The notes under the pieces: model-generated | Databases searched by the model: none | The model's input: only the letters and a program-made list of their open reading frames with translations | Told to the model about the DNA's origin: nothing | Made by a program: the position numbers and the translations under genes | Assembly (NCBI GenBank): GCA_963920575.1 | Contig: OY986964.1 | Location: 16,805,987-16,869,986, forward strand | Length of the DNA stretch: 64,000 nt | Reading direction: 5' to 3' | DNA from: Narthecium ossifragum | Lineage: Eukaryota > Streptophyta > Magnoliopsida > Dioscoreales > Nartheciaceae | In this document: one piece after another, positions 1 to 11,749 of the stretch | Layout of the letters: each line of letters starts with the position of its first letter | Position numbering within the stretch: position 1 is the first letter of the stretch

Positions 1-1459
1 CAAGCCCTATCCTTATGCATCTAATGCACAACAGAAATGCATGCTATGATCAAGCGTAGGTAAGAGGTAAACATGCAACAGTATGATAAAAACAACACAC
101 AAGTCCAACTGGATCGCTGCAGCGGTACCACCAACCGCTGCCAGCCAATCCGCAGCGGGTCCCGGCATTATGACGGTTCCACGTTCGTCAACCACGGACT
201 CCTGCAATGCGAAGTAACCCCGAAAACTCAAATGAACATATAATATAATATAATATGTTCATAACATATACTATTATTAAAACACCAAGATCCTCTAATT
301 ATGGGCTAAGTGACCTCGTCGATCCGACCTCCAAACGACGTCGGATTCGAGATCCAACTTAGGCACCCGCAGATAAACATGTTGCGATCAACATATCCAA
401 AACCGGGAAATATCCGACGGCTCGATTACCCGGAAAACACTAATCAAAACCACTAGTCTCACTAATTACCTTTAATTGCTGCAACGCAGCCCATCCGCAG
501 GAAAAATCATAACAAATCATAGGAAGCTCAGAAAATTACTAAACTAATTGGGTCAGAGAGTAGATTCAATGATCTACAACTCTCATGTTCATCATAAATC
601 AAGATAATGCATGTAAAACCAGAAAAAGCACCGTAAACCGGTTGTTCTTCAAGAACAGAGAAACCAGAAAATCCGAGTTTAAACATGCTATAAACCTACT
701 AAAATCTCAATCAAATCTTATGAAACATACAACAGAAATTAATCCAAGCAAGAGGCACCCAACCACTCCAAGAACACCTTGATCTACCTGCCAGATTAAG
801 AGAAAACCCCAAAACAACCTCAAGTAGGTAGAAACCTACCAGAAACGCAAACCTCGGCTGAATCCCCACGATACCAGCACCAAACCGGCTTTCAACCAAG
901 CCAAGGATCTTTCTCTCGCTGCCACGAATCCAACGAGCCTTCAAGCACTCAAAACGATGGCCGGATGAGGGAGAACAGAGGTGAAGAAGGAGTAGGGAAG
1001 CAAACCGGAAAAACAGCGGAGGTCTTGGGATACTTATAGGTTCGAGTCTGATCGATTGGTCCAGGGACCGATCGGTCGGACTGTGCCAGGCTAAGTCAGT
1101 TCGCATCCTTATCCGGACACGTCGGCTGTGCCGACCACCGACACAAGTCCGATCGGTCACTCCAAGAAGCGACCGATCACACACAGGCCCCATTGATCGT
1201 TCCAAGGAGCGACCGATCGCACATGAGCCGCAAGTTGCCCCAAAACCAGGCTTCTACGCGCCCGAGCTTGGATCTTTCGATCCCAAGCCCATCTAGGGTT
1301 CTAGCAAAGACATAAATCAAACATAGTGGATGTGTGTGCACCACGCAGGTGTGAAACAAACCGATAAGACGCAATTTACCAAATTACCCTTGCGGTCCAC
1401 AATGAGCCACAGGCTCGACCCAAACGGTCGACCCAGGAATGGAGGGACAGGTCCTCACA
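1..1459 (-). repeat. Partial long LTR (Tekay-type family, minus orientation), cut by window edge
   Basis: On the minus strand this piece begins TGTGAGGACCTGTCCCTCC, the family 5' LTR end seen again at 17897, 19434, 36951, 47858 and 63531. The stretch 60-230 matches 20550-20780 of the full solo LTR at 19698-22220. Paired palindromes of the type CGATCGGTCG lie at about 1045-1215. The 3' end of the LTR is outside the window, so a solo LTR cannot be told from one end of an element. The open frames on both strands here are not family proteins. Confidence 0.8.
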
Positions 1460-2887
1460 GGTGCCCCGCCGGCCTCGCACCACCCATGGCAAGGGAAGGA
1501 TCGTGACCAAGCCGGCCGCATCCCACCGGCGACCCAAGCCATCCACGCCGCCTGCCCGCCAAGCCACCGCTCAAGGCAACACCCCCCTCACCGGGCGACC
1601 ACTCCTCCTTCCTTCATCACATCCACCAACTTCCCTATCCTAGCCTACCTCCAAAACCCTAAGTCCTAGTTACCCTAGGACCTCCACTAACTAGGACTCT
1701 CTAGTTGGATCTCTACTATGACTCCCCTTATGGCAACTCTAATCGGAGTTGACCAAAGATTTCTTCTTGAGACTCCTTCCTAGAACTCATGTTAGGAAAT
1801 CACTAATCCTAATTACCGTAGGACTCTGAAATTTCCCTAATTCCTTCTATCCGATCCCCACTCAAACTCCAGCCCCAGTTCCCTAAGTCCATCACAACTC
1901 TTCCAAGCCTCCCTCTATAAAACCCCATCTATCCCACTTTTATTTCCCTCCTCTCTCTCTCTCTCCCCACTCTCCTTGCCATCGCCCCTCACCTGCGTGG
2001 CCGTCCGCCTGTCGTCACCGTGCCACGTCGTACACCTCACTCGCTGCATGTGTCGCCTCCGCCTCGCGCGCCTCACTTGCCCCCCCCCCTCTCACTCGCG
2101 CCCCTTCACACCGCGCCACCACCCCACCCATCCGCACCCTCCGAGCACCCCTGCCACTTGCGCGCCCCGCCCGCTCATCTCGTGTGCTTGCCCGCATACC
2201 GCCATACCTGCATTGCTTCATGCCACGCTCGAGCCGCCCTCCCCAATACACCATCTCGTCGCGCCATCGCCGGTCCCCTGCGTCGACTCCTCTTGGACCG
2301 CGCAGACCCTCGACTTCACCGCGCCATCTCGAGCCGTCTACTTTGGCTCCCCATCTGGAAGACTTGGGCTACGTGCCATAACTCTTCTCCCTTTCCGTAA
2401 CCATTGGGAAGGAGAAACCCAAGCCCAAGGAAACCCACATGTCGGCATTCTGGCCCAATCGACCCGGCACGCGAATTTGGAAAGCTTAGGAGCTAAGTGC
2501 CCATAATAGAGACGGGAAGCTAGTCACTAGAAGGGGTGCGACGGTGTCGACGATGCGGAAGGTGATCGACAGCTTGGTGGGGCTGGGGATGAAGAGGGGA
2601 GGCGCGAGGGGAAGCTTAGTGGGATGTTCGATGGTGAGAGGTTGAAGGAGATGTGGAATAGTTTGGGCCTTTGATGGGGTTGATGAAGTGAAGGGTTGGG
2701 ATTGAGTGGAGTTTAGAATGGATGGTGGAGATTTAGTGAGGATTGAAGAGGGGTTGGTGTTGGATGCTAAGGTTAGATGGAGAGGAGGGGGGGATCTAAT
2801 GGTGGGTAGATTAAAGGAGGGGTTTTGGTGGGTGTATGAGGTTTAAATGAGGGTGTAGATTTAATGGAAAATGATGATTGGGGGCTC
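1460..2887. other. Unassigned GC-rich/CT-rich region with a promoter-like patch
   Basis: I recognise no gene here. A TATA-like CTATAAAACC lies at 1914-1923, followed by a CT microsatellite (1949-1965) and a very C-rich stretch to about 2400. The 176-codon plus frame at 1976-2506 starts without ATG and looks like composition, not protein. About 2510-2880 is G-rich on the plus strand with short imperfect repeats. It could be a remnant of an unrecognised LTR or a former 5' region of a host gene. Confidence 0.35.
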
Positions 2888-3085
2888 TGATGGATCACAT
2901 GCTCCACAAGTTAATCGAAATCGGAAAAGAAGCCTAAACTTACAAACAACATATTGCACCGGTGGGTCAAACTCCACCTCTCGCCGCAGTTGTAGTAGAG
3001 GTTGCGTTCTATCCATTGCTGGATTTCGACCTCTGTGAAATATCTAATCAAAAGAGTCGACATGGCGGGAGTCATAGATCACTCA

Positions 3086-3096
3086 CTCTGATACCA
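3086..3096 (-). other. Primer-binding site, initiator tRNA-Met type
   Basis: The minus strand reads TGGTATCAGAG two bases inside the LTR end. This is the standard complement of the plant initiator methionine tRNA 3' end. Confidence 0.8.
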
Positions 3097-3098
3097 AA

Positions 3099-3467
3099 TG
3101 TTACGAGTCTCTGGCATGGGTGAGTGGTTGAAGAGACGCCTGTGGCAGGGCGATCTCAGCCTTGAAGAGCTCATGAGAGAAGTCCAGCCTAAACAACTAA
3201 GTTGTTGGGGATAATTTCTAGTCTATTTTGCTCATTAAGCAAAGACCTATAAATAGGTTTACAATAAGACCTTCTTCCTTATAAGAGAGAATCTCTTATT
3301 TAGGCAAGGGAAACTTAATTCAAATTTAAACCACTAATCAAGTAAAACAAGAAACTAATATAGCAAGTGACCTAATAAAGAAATAAATAGGTGAGCATAA
3401 TATGATGAGCTGGTCATGTCCAATCAGGTCGGGTGGCCTAGATTCCGGTCTACTTTGATCCGTAACA
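3099..3467 (-). repeat. 369-bp LTR of the decayed element
   Basis: The ends are TGTTACG and CGTAACA, a perfect 7-bp terminal inversion with TG...CA borders. On the minus strand a TATA-like CTATTTATAGG lies at about 3249-3259. The LTR abuts the PBS at its low-coordinate side, as expected for a minus-strand 5' LTR. Confidence 0.75.
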
Positions 3468-4094
3468 TCTTTTTAAGCCTATATGTTAAACTTGAGATTG
3501 AACTTGGAATCTCAACAAATAGGATGAATTCCAATTTAGTTGCTTTTAAGCTTCTATTTTCACTACGACTATGGCTGAATGTTTATAAAAATAGTGGTAA
3601 CAATATAGGAATCTTTGGCCCCATTGCTGTCATAAAATCTGTTAAACAGTGTTTGTTATGTTAGATATACTTGATGAAATTTGTGTATAACAGGAGATGC
3701 ATTTGTAATTTCCAAGACCTTTTGTAGCAAGCGTTTAGAGTTCTTTAGGTTAATCATCTAACAGTGATAGTAGTCTTTTCTTTTAAAAATGTTTGACTAC
3801 TTACATGTATGTGAACTCTAGCCTACTCTGAATTCACTTTTTTGTTTTGTTGGGAAAATGAATCTAATATCGAGCCATCTCCTTTATGAATTGTTTATCT
3901 ATGTAGAATCAATACCCTTTTGTGTGCATTTGTTGCAAGTAAACTTCTGTTGTTGCTTAAAGCGGATTTGACACCAATTATATATAGTGGATTTTCTTTG
4001 CAATAAGGAGAGAACCTTTTATCCAGCAGCTTTTCTGTAGGTATATCCACAACCATATACTGGATACCTTAATATTTTATACTTTCTGTCTTAG
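3468..4094. other. AT-rich sequence with no supported gene
   Basis: An 82-codon plus frame (3416-3664) overlaps the LTR end and matches no family I know. The stretch ends in a T-rich tract and a plausible splice acceptor at 4094, so part of it may be an intron of the exon pair that follows. Confidence 0.3.
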
Positions 4095-4315
4095 ATGGTT
4101 ATGGTGGTATTCGCATACATCTATTATCAGTCATTCGTCATGCCAAAAAATTATTCAGTGGAGACGATATTGGACCAAGTATTGTATCTATCTTTCATAG
4201 TTTTCTTTTCTTGTCCCCCTTTCTTTTTGTCAATCCTCATACACCTTGAGTTCTCGTGCAGATACTAAGGAACCTTACCTTTGAGGAACAGCAAGGTCTT
4301 TACATGGAGCTTTAA
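4095..4315 (+). CDS. Possible last two exons of an unidentified host gene
   Basis: Two segments flanked by good splice signals join in frame. The first runs 4095-4183 (acceptor CTTAG before it, donor GTATCT after it). The second runs 4262-4315 (acceptor GTGCAG) and ends in TAA. The peptide includes GYGGIRIHLLSVIRHAKKLF and then NLTFEEQQGLYMEL. Composition and splice sites look like a real C-terminus, but I do not recognise the family and found no upstream exons with confidence. It may be a gene fragment. Confidence 0.35.
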
Positions 4316-5013
4316 AGGATATTTCGAGAATGGCAATTAATTCAATTCTGAAAACATTAGGTCATTTTTGTAACGTGGGAATGTGGGACAGAATGGGATT
4401 GGAACGTGGAATGGAATGAAAGTCAGATTGAAAAGTGGAATGGGCTATCACCAAGGTGATTTTGTGATATCATGATTAGGAATATGAATGAAGCATTACC
4501 GTGTTTGGTATACAAACAGAAGCATGAGAATGGAATAGGAATGAAGTACAAATAACTAAAATAGTCTTGGTATTTAATAAGATGGTGAGGAACCATATCC
4601 CCCGAACAACGTAACCAAATACATCATAGTGTTTACATACAGTGGAGCCATTTGCTACCTTTCATCTCATTTCATGCACGCTGTTTAATTTGCTCAAATA
4701 ACAACAGACGAAAGTTGTTCATGCATACATGCAAGATATACAAACATTGATTTGAAGACAACTGTACATATGCTTTTGCATATAAACTCATCTACAATAT
4801 AGTTCACATATTATGATATGCTGAAAGAGAACAGTACCAGAAACCACAGCAGTCTAGTACATCTGAAAGAGTTGCTGGTCCTGAAAAAGTATGAAAAGAG
4901 AAGATGCATCAACCTTCTACTCAGAGATGTATGAACACAGTGAGATGCATGCACACTGAAAATAATGTTGCACCATATCAAGAAGAAATAATATAGGAGA
5001 GCGAATTACTCAC
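4316..5013. other. Intergenic sequence with a GGAATGG-type MITE-like stretch
   Basis: About 4365-4620 is rich in GGAATGG/GGAATGAA words and includes GTGTTTGG and AACCAAATAC, typical of degenerate plant MITEs with 'gtttggt' termini. I could not define its ends or a target duplication. The remainder (4640-5013) is AT-rich with no supported feature. Confidence 0.3.
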
Positions 5014-5117
5014 AATGGATAACCAGACCTATCAAACAAATAGAAAGCCCCGACATATAGAATGGTGTCACCACTTGACATTCATATCGAACTGTACGAT
5101 CATCATTAGCCATGAAC
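5014..5117 (-). CDS. Possible internal exon of an unidentified membrane protein gene
   Basis: On the minus strand an acceptor (CCATTTCAG) precedes 5117 and a donor (GTGAGT) follows 5014. Only one frame is open. It reads FMANDDRTVRYECQ and continues into a hydrophobic stretch (GLSICLIGLVI) that could be a membrane segment. I do not recognise the family. A start codon in good context lies upstream at 6010, but linking the two is inference. Confidence 0.3.
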
Positions 5118-6127
5118 CTGAAATGGCAAAAGTAGTGTAGAAGGACCAGTAAGACATTGGAAACATAGACATTGGTAAATCGAGAACAAAAGCCACAGAG
5201 GCGAAAAAAAACAAACTAAACAGAAGAGAGAAAAAACACATTGATCACAATCCACTTAATCGACAATTTCATTAGATCAACAGATACTTCAACCCAATCT
5301 CACACAAACAAAATGTTGGCTCTACATAGATTTTGATCTCTCCAAGAAAAAACCCGGAAACACCATAAAAGCAAACAATTCCCAAGCATCAGACACCAAG
5401 AATCACATTAACATCCATCCATATATGCTTAATTACACCACTCAACACTCAAGCTCTTCACTTATAGCGAGAGAAAGAGAAAAAGAGATGGAGAGGCAGC
5501 CAAATAACATCGCCACAACGTGGGAATACACACCATATGAATTCCCATTCTTCTCATTTCTTCTAAATAGATTTTCTTTCTTTTTTTTCAAATTTTTCTA
5601 GGGTTTATTATTGGTTATCTATAGAGGGGAAAAGGTGGGTTTTATTAGTTTATACTGCCTCGATGGTGTGGGTGGAGGAGCCAGAGACGGCGGAAGGCTG
5701 GGGTTTGGAGGGAGGCACGGAGTGGCCATGAGAGTTTACCTTGTGCAGCCTGCACTTGAACGACCTGGCGTGTCGACGAGGCGGAGGAAAAGCTCCGGAA
5801 GATCAAGGCGACTCCAAATGATGGAAAGCCGAACCCGAAGGAGGAGAGAGGTCGGGAGAGAGGTTGCCCGAGGAGGAGGGAAACAAGGGAGGAGAAGAGG
5901 GATGGGGAGGGACAAGGAAGAAGAGAGAAGAGGGGAATATAGAGGTCTTGAGAGAGGGTCTTCATACCTCCACCGATGACCTCCAACAGCTCGGGATGCT
6001 CCAGCGGCATGGTGGAAAACCCCTTTCGAAACAGGGTTTCTTCGGCAGAGAGGTCACGCGGAAGATAGAGATCGCAGGAATGCTCGGGAGAGAGACGGCG
6101 ATCAGAGGGTATTCCAGAAATTAGCAA
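5118..6127 (-). other. CT-rich candidate 5' region of a minus-strand gene
   Basis: On the minus strand a Kozak-like ccaccATG at 6010 begins a short frame, MPLEHPELLEVIGG, that stops at a good donor (GTATGAAG) after 5968. Downstream (5930-5640) the strand is extremely CT-rich, with a second possible donor (GTAAAC) near 5741. This could be the first exon and 5' untranslated region of the gene that owns the exon at 5014-5117, or simply low-complexity sequence. The purine-rich plus-strand frame at 5611-5979 is a shadow. Confidence 0.25.
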
Positions 6128-6392
6128 GTCCGATCTCTCGATCGTCCGAAACGGAATAAGCTTGTCCGAGCTATCATATGGGATTGGATTATTCCCAACT
6201 TGTCATGAATGAAGCATTACATTCCTGACGTTAAGTGCCAACCAAACAATGGAATGAGATTTGACTCAGGAATTGACCATTCCATTCCCAACCTTTTTGT
6301 GCAACCAAATGTGTCGAACCAGAAAGCATTTTATATTATTTTTGTTAAAATGCGCAACATCATTAATCTTGTTTCTTTGTAATCTCTCATGT
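6128..6392. other. MITE-like GGAATG/CATTCC-rich remnant
   Basis: Words such as GGGATTGGATTATTCCCA, CCAACCAAACAATGGAATG and GCAACCAAATG resemble ends of plant MITEs. No clear terminal inversion or target duplication was found. Confidence 0.3.
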
Positions 6393-6998
6393 CACGTTTG
6401 GTTGCACTATTCATTCAGGAACCGGAATGCGAATTCCTTAAAACAAGGAATTCAAGGTGTTTGGTTGCAGCCTCCATTTAGGAACCGGAATTGAAGTTCC
6501 TGCATTTGAGGGAACTCTGGATTCCTATCAAATTCAAAAATCCAGAGTTCCCTCAATCGCAAGAACTCTCATATTCATGGAATGTACATGAATACCCTTC
6601 ATCTTTCTTTGATTAAACTGATCAAGTGGTTAGGATCAATCTTAAAAATATTACCTAACTTAAAACCAAGGTAATATTTTTTTATTAATAATCTTTCATC
6701 CATTATTAGTAATCTTATTTCTTCCTCTCGTTACTAATAATCTTTCATCCAAATAAACCAAGGTAATGCAAATACATATACATACATAGATATATTCGTA
6801 AATCTATGCTATTAGAGTAAGGGGTATTTTGGTCTTTAATTTATATTCTCATTCCAGTTCCCATGTTTATTATGTATGCCAAATACTTGCAAGTTTCATT
6901 TCCATTCCAGTTCTTTGACGTACTAAACAACCACAATTCCTTTTCAGTTCCAGGTCTTATTTTCATTCTCATTCCAATTCCCATAGCAACCAAACGTG
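6393..6998. mobile_element. MITE with 13-bp terminal inverted repeats
   Basis: The left end CACGTTTGGTTGC (6393-6405) is the exact reverse complement of the right end GCAACCAAACGTG (6986-6998). The interior has further inverted copies of GGAATTC/GGAACTCTGGATTCC words and encodes nothing recognisable. No clean target duplication was found, so the superfamily is open. Confidence 0.65.
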
Positions 6999-8961
6999 CC
7001 CTCAAGGTGGCCGTCTTTTCCACATTATTTCTAAAGAATTGTGGTCATTAACGTGAGCATCAGCTCAAGTTGAAGAACCCCTTAAGACCCAGGCATAAAC
7101 TTTGTAGTGAACTAGCTTGGGTTTTGGCGATATTTCATTATGGCCTCCCTTTTTAAGAGCAGTGCAGTGATATTTCATTATCATTTTCCATGAAAGAACT
7201 TTCAAATTTGGGCCACAACATTGTGGTCTTATTTGTCGCATGGTATGGGAATGACAAGGATTTGCTTCTCAAGTGAAAAAGAAAAAAAATAAGAACAATA
7301 AAATTGGACTAGAGATAAAAAAAACTTCCTAATTCTCGTAGGTATACTCATTCCCATGCCATGGCGACACAAACTCATAACAGAATTCATGTTTTCGTCC
7401 AGTCGTTAAGGCTGATACATCCGAAACTTCGAACCTTGAGCCGCTCGACCCAACTGACCCATATGGTGTATTTATTGCTCAGTTGTCTTGTTAGAACATA
7501 AATCATGCATAGCATGTCGGTGATCAGCGAAGGGAAAAAAGGGTTAAAATGATCTAACATCAAGAATCAGGAGATTGTGGTTTAGTTCAACTCTTTCGAA
7601 CTTTTGAACTTTTGAACTTTGTCCTAATAGAGGTGTCAAAGTTGTTGAGATTGGATGAGTAAATGGAAATGAAGTGGAAAATGGGAAGTGGTAAATGGAA
7701 AGTGAAGTATGTGATTCTATGGTAAATCTACTCCTATGAATGATAGATCTACTCTTATTAAAATAGAATTATGATAGCACTACTCCTAGAAAATTATGGT
7801 AATATTATTCCTAGAAATTATAGAAGAAATTATTGTAGCACTACTCCTAGAAATAAAGGACTAGTTGCAGGAATTTAAAGGAAAGAGAAGCTTCATTACT
7901 GAATTTAAAAGGCTACATTGTAGATAGACTTAAATCTACTGATACATGCTAAAAGATAGATAAAGTCGTATTTTTGCTCTTGATTTTGGGAAGACTTTTT
8001 TTCCTCATCCTCTTGGCCTTTTATAGAGCTTCTGGTACCACCTTGAAACCACCCGAACTGCCCACTACAACTACTAGAAACTGAATCTGAAACTATGAGA
8101 AATGTAATCTGAGCGACATCTTCATTTATTTACGAAACTGCCATCAGGTAGAGCTTCTTGTCTTCCACTGCAATTTGGCTAATGATAACCTTGGAATTTG
8201 ATAAAACTCTGAACATAAAAGTTATAGGCCTTCGAATTCTCTTTCCATCGGTCCAAAACCCAACTCATTTGGATTTCGTATGAGAAAATTATCGCCAAAA
8301 TGATTAAAACACATCGATGTCTTATTAAAATAATCAGCCAAAATATGGCCGATGGGTTCTGGCCGATGGGCAAATGGACGATGACATCGGTCATTCCTTG
8401 GACGATGACGTTCAGAATATCGACCATTATTTATTATTTTACCACTGACACTTCAATTGCCGATTTGACATAGTAAACGATGAAATCTGAAGATCTCGTC
8501 AACATGAAAGTTGTAGATCTTTTCGTCCTCTTTCCAATGGTTTCAGGATCGCTCACTTTGAAAACTTGATATAAAAGTTATGGCTAAAATACTTCAGTTG
8601 TGTTAACACTGAAATATCTATTAACTGATTGACAATATTTATGAAATTGCTATTGATCTTGTTAATCGCCCAAATGATTATATTTATGACTAACATTATT
8701 AATACATGCAAAAATTAGAGAAACATGGACTCATCCAGAGAGAGTTGTAACACACTTCTTATGTGCTGGAACTGCAAAAATCAAGCTTAAATAGCAACTT
8801 CCAAATCAGAATAAGAATATTCATTGATACAACCGCATCAAACTTGCTGCATTATTATTTTGTGATACACAATAGTTCAAGTCCTAGACAAAATTCCCCT
8901 CATAAAAAAGGAGACAAATCATCCTTAAAAGTATGCTTTCTTCCCTATTCCCTCTACGGGC
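6999..8961. other. Intergenic sequence, probably old retrotransposon debris
   Basis: I see no gene. About 7860-8450 contains wording typical of decayed LTRs (an isolated TTTTATAGAGC promoter-like box near 8020, followed by GC-poor sequence). Near 8500 is the phrase AACATGAAAGTTGTAGATCT, which I associate with plant LTR leaders. Short minus-strand frames (for example 8179-8427) match nothing. Confidence 0.3.
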
Positions 8962-9579
8962 GTGTTTGGTTCCTGTGAAGCGGCTCGGAAGTGACTTTTT
9001 GAAGTGACTTCTGAGCCACTTCATGTGTTTGGTTGCTCGGAAGTGGGGCTGAAGTGACTTCAACCCCACTTCCCAATCACTGTAGCCAAAGCTACCACTT
9101 CTCATTTCGACTTCGGGTCTTTTTGGCCTGAAGTCATTTGAAGTGGCATTTGAAGTGGGAAATAATATTAATAATATTATACTGTAATAAAATATTAATA
9201 TAAGTAGGTCTCACATATCACGTGTCACCTCGTGATTGGTCCACGTCATCTAAAATAGTATTAATAATATTATACTGTAATAAAATATTAATATAAGTTA
9301 TTAAATTATTAATATTTTAAGACTAAAATATTATTTTAATGTTTTAATTTTAATACTTTAAGTGGCAAATAATGTTAATAATATCATACTGTAATAAAAT
9401 ATTAATATAAATGGATCCCACATGTCACGTGGCACATCGTGATTGGTCCATATCACCATATTTTAATATAGAGAAATTATCTAAAATAATATTATTTTTA
9501 ATATTTTAATATAGAGAAATTATTAAAATATTAAATAGTTGGGGATGACCATATCCCACTTCAAACACCAACCAAACAC
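8962..9579. mobile_element. MITE with GTGTTTGGTT termini
   Basis: The left end GTGTTTGGTT (8962-8971) is the exact reverse complement of the right end AACCAAACAC (9570-9579). The GAAGTGACTT-rich 5' third and the repeated AATAATATTATACTGTAATAAAATATTAATAT words (9165, 9265, 9385) show internal duplication. There is no coding sequence. Confidence 0.6.
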
Positions 9580-9598
9580 TCAGAAACCTCCAGAAGTC

Positions 9599-9648
9599 AC
9601 CTCACCTCACCTCACCTCACCCACCCCACCTCACCTCAACTCACCTCC
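9599..9648 (+). repeat. CACCT short tandem repeat
   Basis: Runs of TCACC/CACCT units directly follow the MITE at 8962-9579. Confidence 0.75.
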
Positions 9649-9934
9649 CTATCTAAAAGAACTTCATCAGATAAAAATTTTCGAAGCTAGGAGTCTCCTG
9701 GTGAAAGAACGAAAATAATGCAGTAACAGTATCTTAGGAAAAGGTTGAACAGCTCATGGGGAAGCCGTACCTCCAAAGATAGATCGCAGTTCAATGAGCA
9801 AGCACGAGCAAAATGGCTTTCTGCAAGTGACTACACTCGACCTGTCTTGGTCATTAAAATGGGCGGAAAGCCATTGATGTTAGCATACAAGATTGGGTAG
9901 GGGATGCTGCACAAGAAAATACACGGTCTATGAG

Positions 9935-10522
9935 TAGGGGTGGCAATTTGACCCATAATCCGCGAACCCGATCCGACCCAACCCGAATTTCACGGGTTTG
10001 GGTTTAGGGTATTCGGGTGCGGGTCAAAAACGGGTCGACCCGCCGCTGACCCGTTACTGTGCGGGTCGGGTTCGGGTTTAGGAGGCTAACCCGTATAACC
10101 CGTGACCCGTGACCCGAACCCGACCCGTAACCCGTTAACAACCCGCTTGACCCATTATCCCTATATAAACTTTCTAAGTTCTAACCAGCTAAACAGAATT
10201 GTATGATGGTGATGTTATTCTATTTTATAGGTACTTGTTACTTGTTAAACAGGTTGTTAAACAGAAAATTATGTGTTATTTTGTTAAACAAGTTATTTAC
10301 ATGTTGTTAAACGGGTCAACTTGACACGAACCCAAACCGACCCGTTTAATAAACGGGTCAGACGGGTTGGGTCGGGTTGACCCGTTTAAAAGTGGGTCGG
10401 GTTCGGATTGACAAAATTGACCCGTTTAGTAAACGGGTCGGGTTCGGGTTGAGATTTTTGGTCGAGATATCGGGTCTCGACCCGACCCGAACCCGACCCA
10501 TCGACCCGTATTGCCACCCCTG
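9935..10522. mobile_element. hAT-type MITE with perfect 8-bp target duplication
   Basis: The ends are TAGGGGTGGCAAT (9935-9947) and ATTGCCACCCCTG (10510-10522), inverse complements except at the outermost base. Both sides carry TCTATGAG (9927-9934 and 10523-10530), the 8-bp duplication made by hAT transposases. The interior is full of inverted (A)CCCGACCCG / CGGGTCGGGTT words and can fold back. It lies about 160 bp past the mS29 stop codon. Confidence 0.9.
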
Positions 10523-10682
10523 TCTATGAGCCTGTAGCTAATTGAAGATCATCTACACGATTAGACATTTGAAATTTTATTTTCCACCAAACTTAAAAGA
10601 CCACAACCAAACTACTATCAGATTTGTACAGAAGACTACAACAAAAAATTCTCACCACCTGTGATGTCATTTCTTCTTCTCA

Positions 10683-10755
10683 TCAGACAAAAGGAGCCAA
10701 CCATCGCATTTCTGAACCATTTCCATTAAAATACTCGAGTCTTCTAAGTCTTTGC
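10683..10755 (-). CDS. DAP3: mS29/DAP3 last exon with stop codon
   Basis: The acceptor TTGCTAG precedes GCAAAGACTT. Joined to the previous exon it reads YYLRQRLRRLEYFNGNG and ends SEMRWLAPFV then TGA. Known plant proteins have a longer linker between the QRL and NGNGSE motifs, so a short in-frame loss is likely. Confidence 0.85.
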
Positions 10756-11619
10756 CTAGCAAAAGAGGTGAAAATTAGAAAGATGAGTTGCCAAAGGACA
10801 TTAAGCATATCTTTTAAAACTAGTACAATTTCATTAAATGCCGCGATTGTCCGAGTTCTTGATTCTAATCTGACCACAACAGCCGAGTTCGCTTGGCTAT
10901 AAAATAAATTCTAATGAGGAAAATGTCAAGAGACAATTAGCTGGCAGAGGGCTATCACTACAGTTAACTGTCAAGAAACAGTAGACATGTGAATTGAACA
11001 TTGTTTTTCTAATCTGACAACTACCCTCTATTCAAAAGTACAATCTTTGTTGTGTTTGTTGGGACAGTGTTTTTCATCCTGTGTGCCGTAAGAAATATCC
11101 TCCTCCAATTACACCCATGCAAGTGTTCGGCACATGGGTGGTTATCACCTCAACAGTAAAGCACAAAGAAGGGTGGTTAGCATCTCAATGGTAAAGCCTC
11201 TAAAGTGGTCACCAGCAAGCCTTGCCAAGTATAATCTATTCCTACCTAATAATTATAAGTCATGCTCGGCATGTAAGGGGTGAGTCGGCATCAAATGCAT
11301 AACTATAAAGAAAGGAAAAGATCACACCACAAATTTGACAACACCGTGATATGACTTGAATGACAGCAATATAGTTGATTTAAAAAATCAGCAACATACT
11401 TTGACAACTTTGTACATGAAATCCTAATTATACCGATAGTCATGCTTCAGTAACCAAATATTTATCAGCTTTAAAAACAACGAATTCTCGAGAAACACAC
11501 GATTGAGGGAGTTAACTCAGCCTGACAAATCAGCTGTTTTAAGTTTTAACATAACAATCATGGAATGCGGTGTTACCGAGAAGGAAAAGATGTGGGACTC
11601 CATGCATCTATTAACATAC

Positions 11620-11749
11620 CTTAGATAATAATGGCACACAGTGACAGCTTCATCTGGGTCATAACGAGGAAACATGATACGAGCATCCAATGAAACACCT
11701 GAAAGTTCTTGACGAAGCTTGCCAACAGCAGCAGCTGAATGAGAGAAGG
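11620..11749 (-). CDS. DAP3: mS29/DAP3 penultimate exon
   Basis: The acceptor ATTAAG leads into CCTTCTCTC and the exon ends CTAAG before GTATGTTAA. It encodes the conserved AFSHS...VGKLR and FPRYDPDEAV...CHYYLR segments of the AAA-like C-terminal half of mS29. Confidence 0.85.

Larger units (their letters stand above)
2888..3467 (-). mobile_element. Decayed 5' end of a short-LTR retrotransposon (LTR, PBS, deleted gag)
   Basis: Reading on the minus strand: an LTR (3467-3099), a primer-binding site complementary to initiator tRNA-Met, then a short reading frame beginning MTPAMSTLLIRYF at about 3075 and ending near 2890. That frame jumps from a gag-like start into a sequence resembling the zinc-knuckle region of gypsy gag-pol (NLYYNCGERW followed by THRC), so the middle of gag appears deleted. 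No 3' LTR was found; the element is a remnant. Confidence 0.65.

Noticed and set aside
1976..2506. 176-codon plus frame
   Set aside because: No ATG, Pro/His/Arg-rich from C-rich DNA, and overlapping long frames on the other strand.
5611..5979. 122-codon plus frame rich in Arg/Gly/Glu
   Set aside because: It is a low-complexity shadow of a CT-rich minus-strand region.
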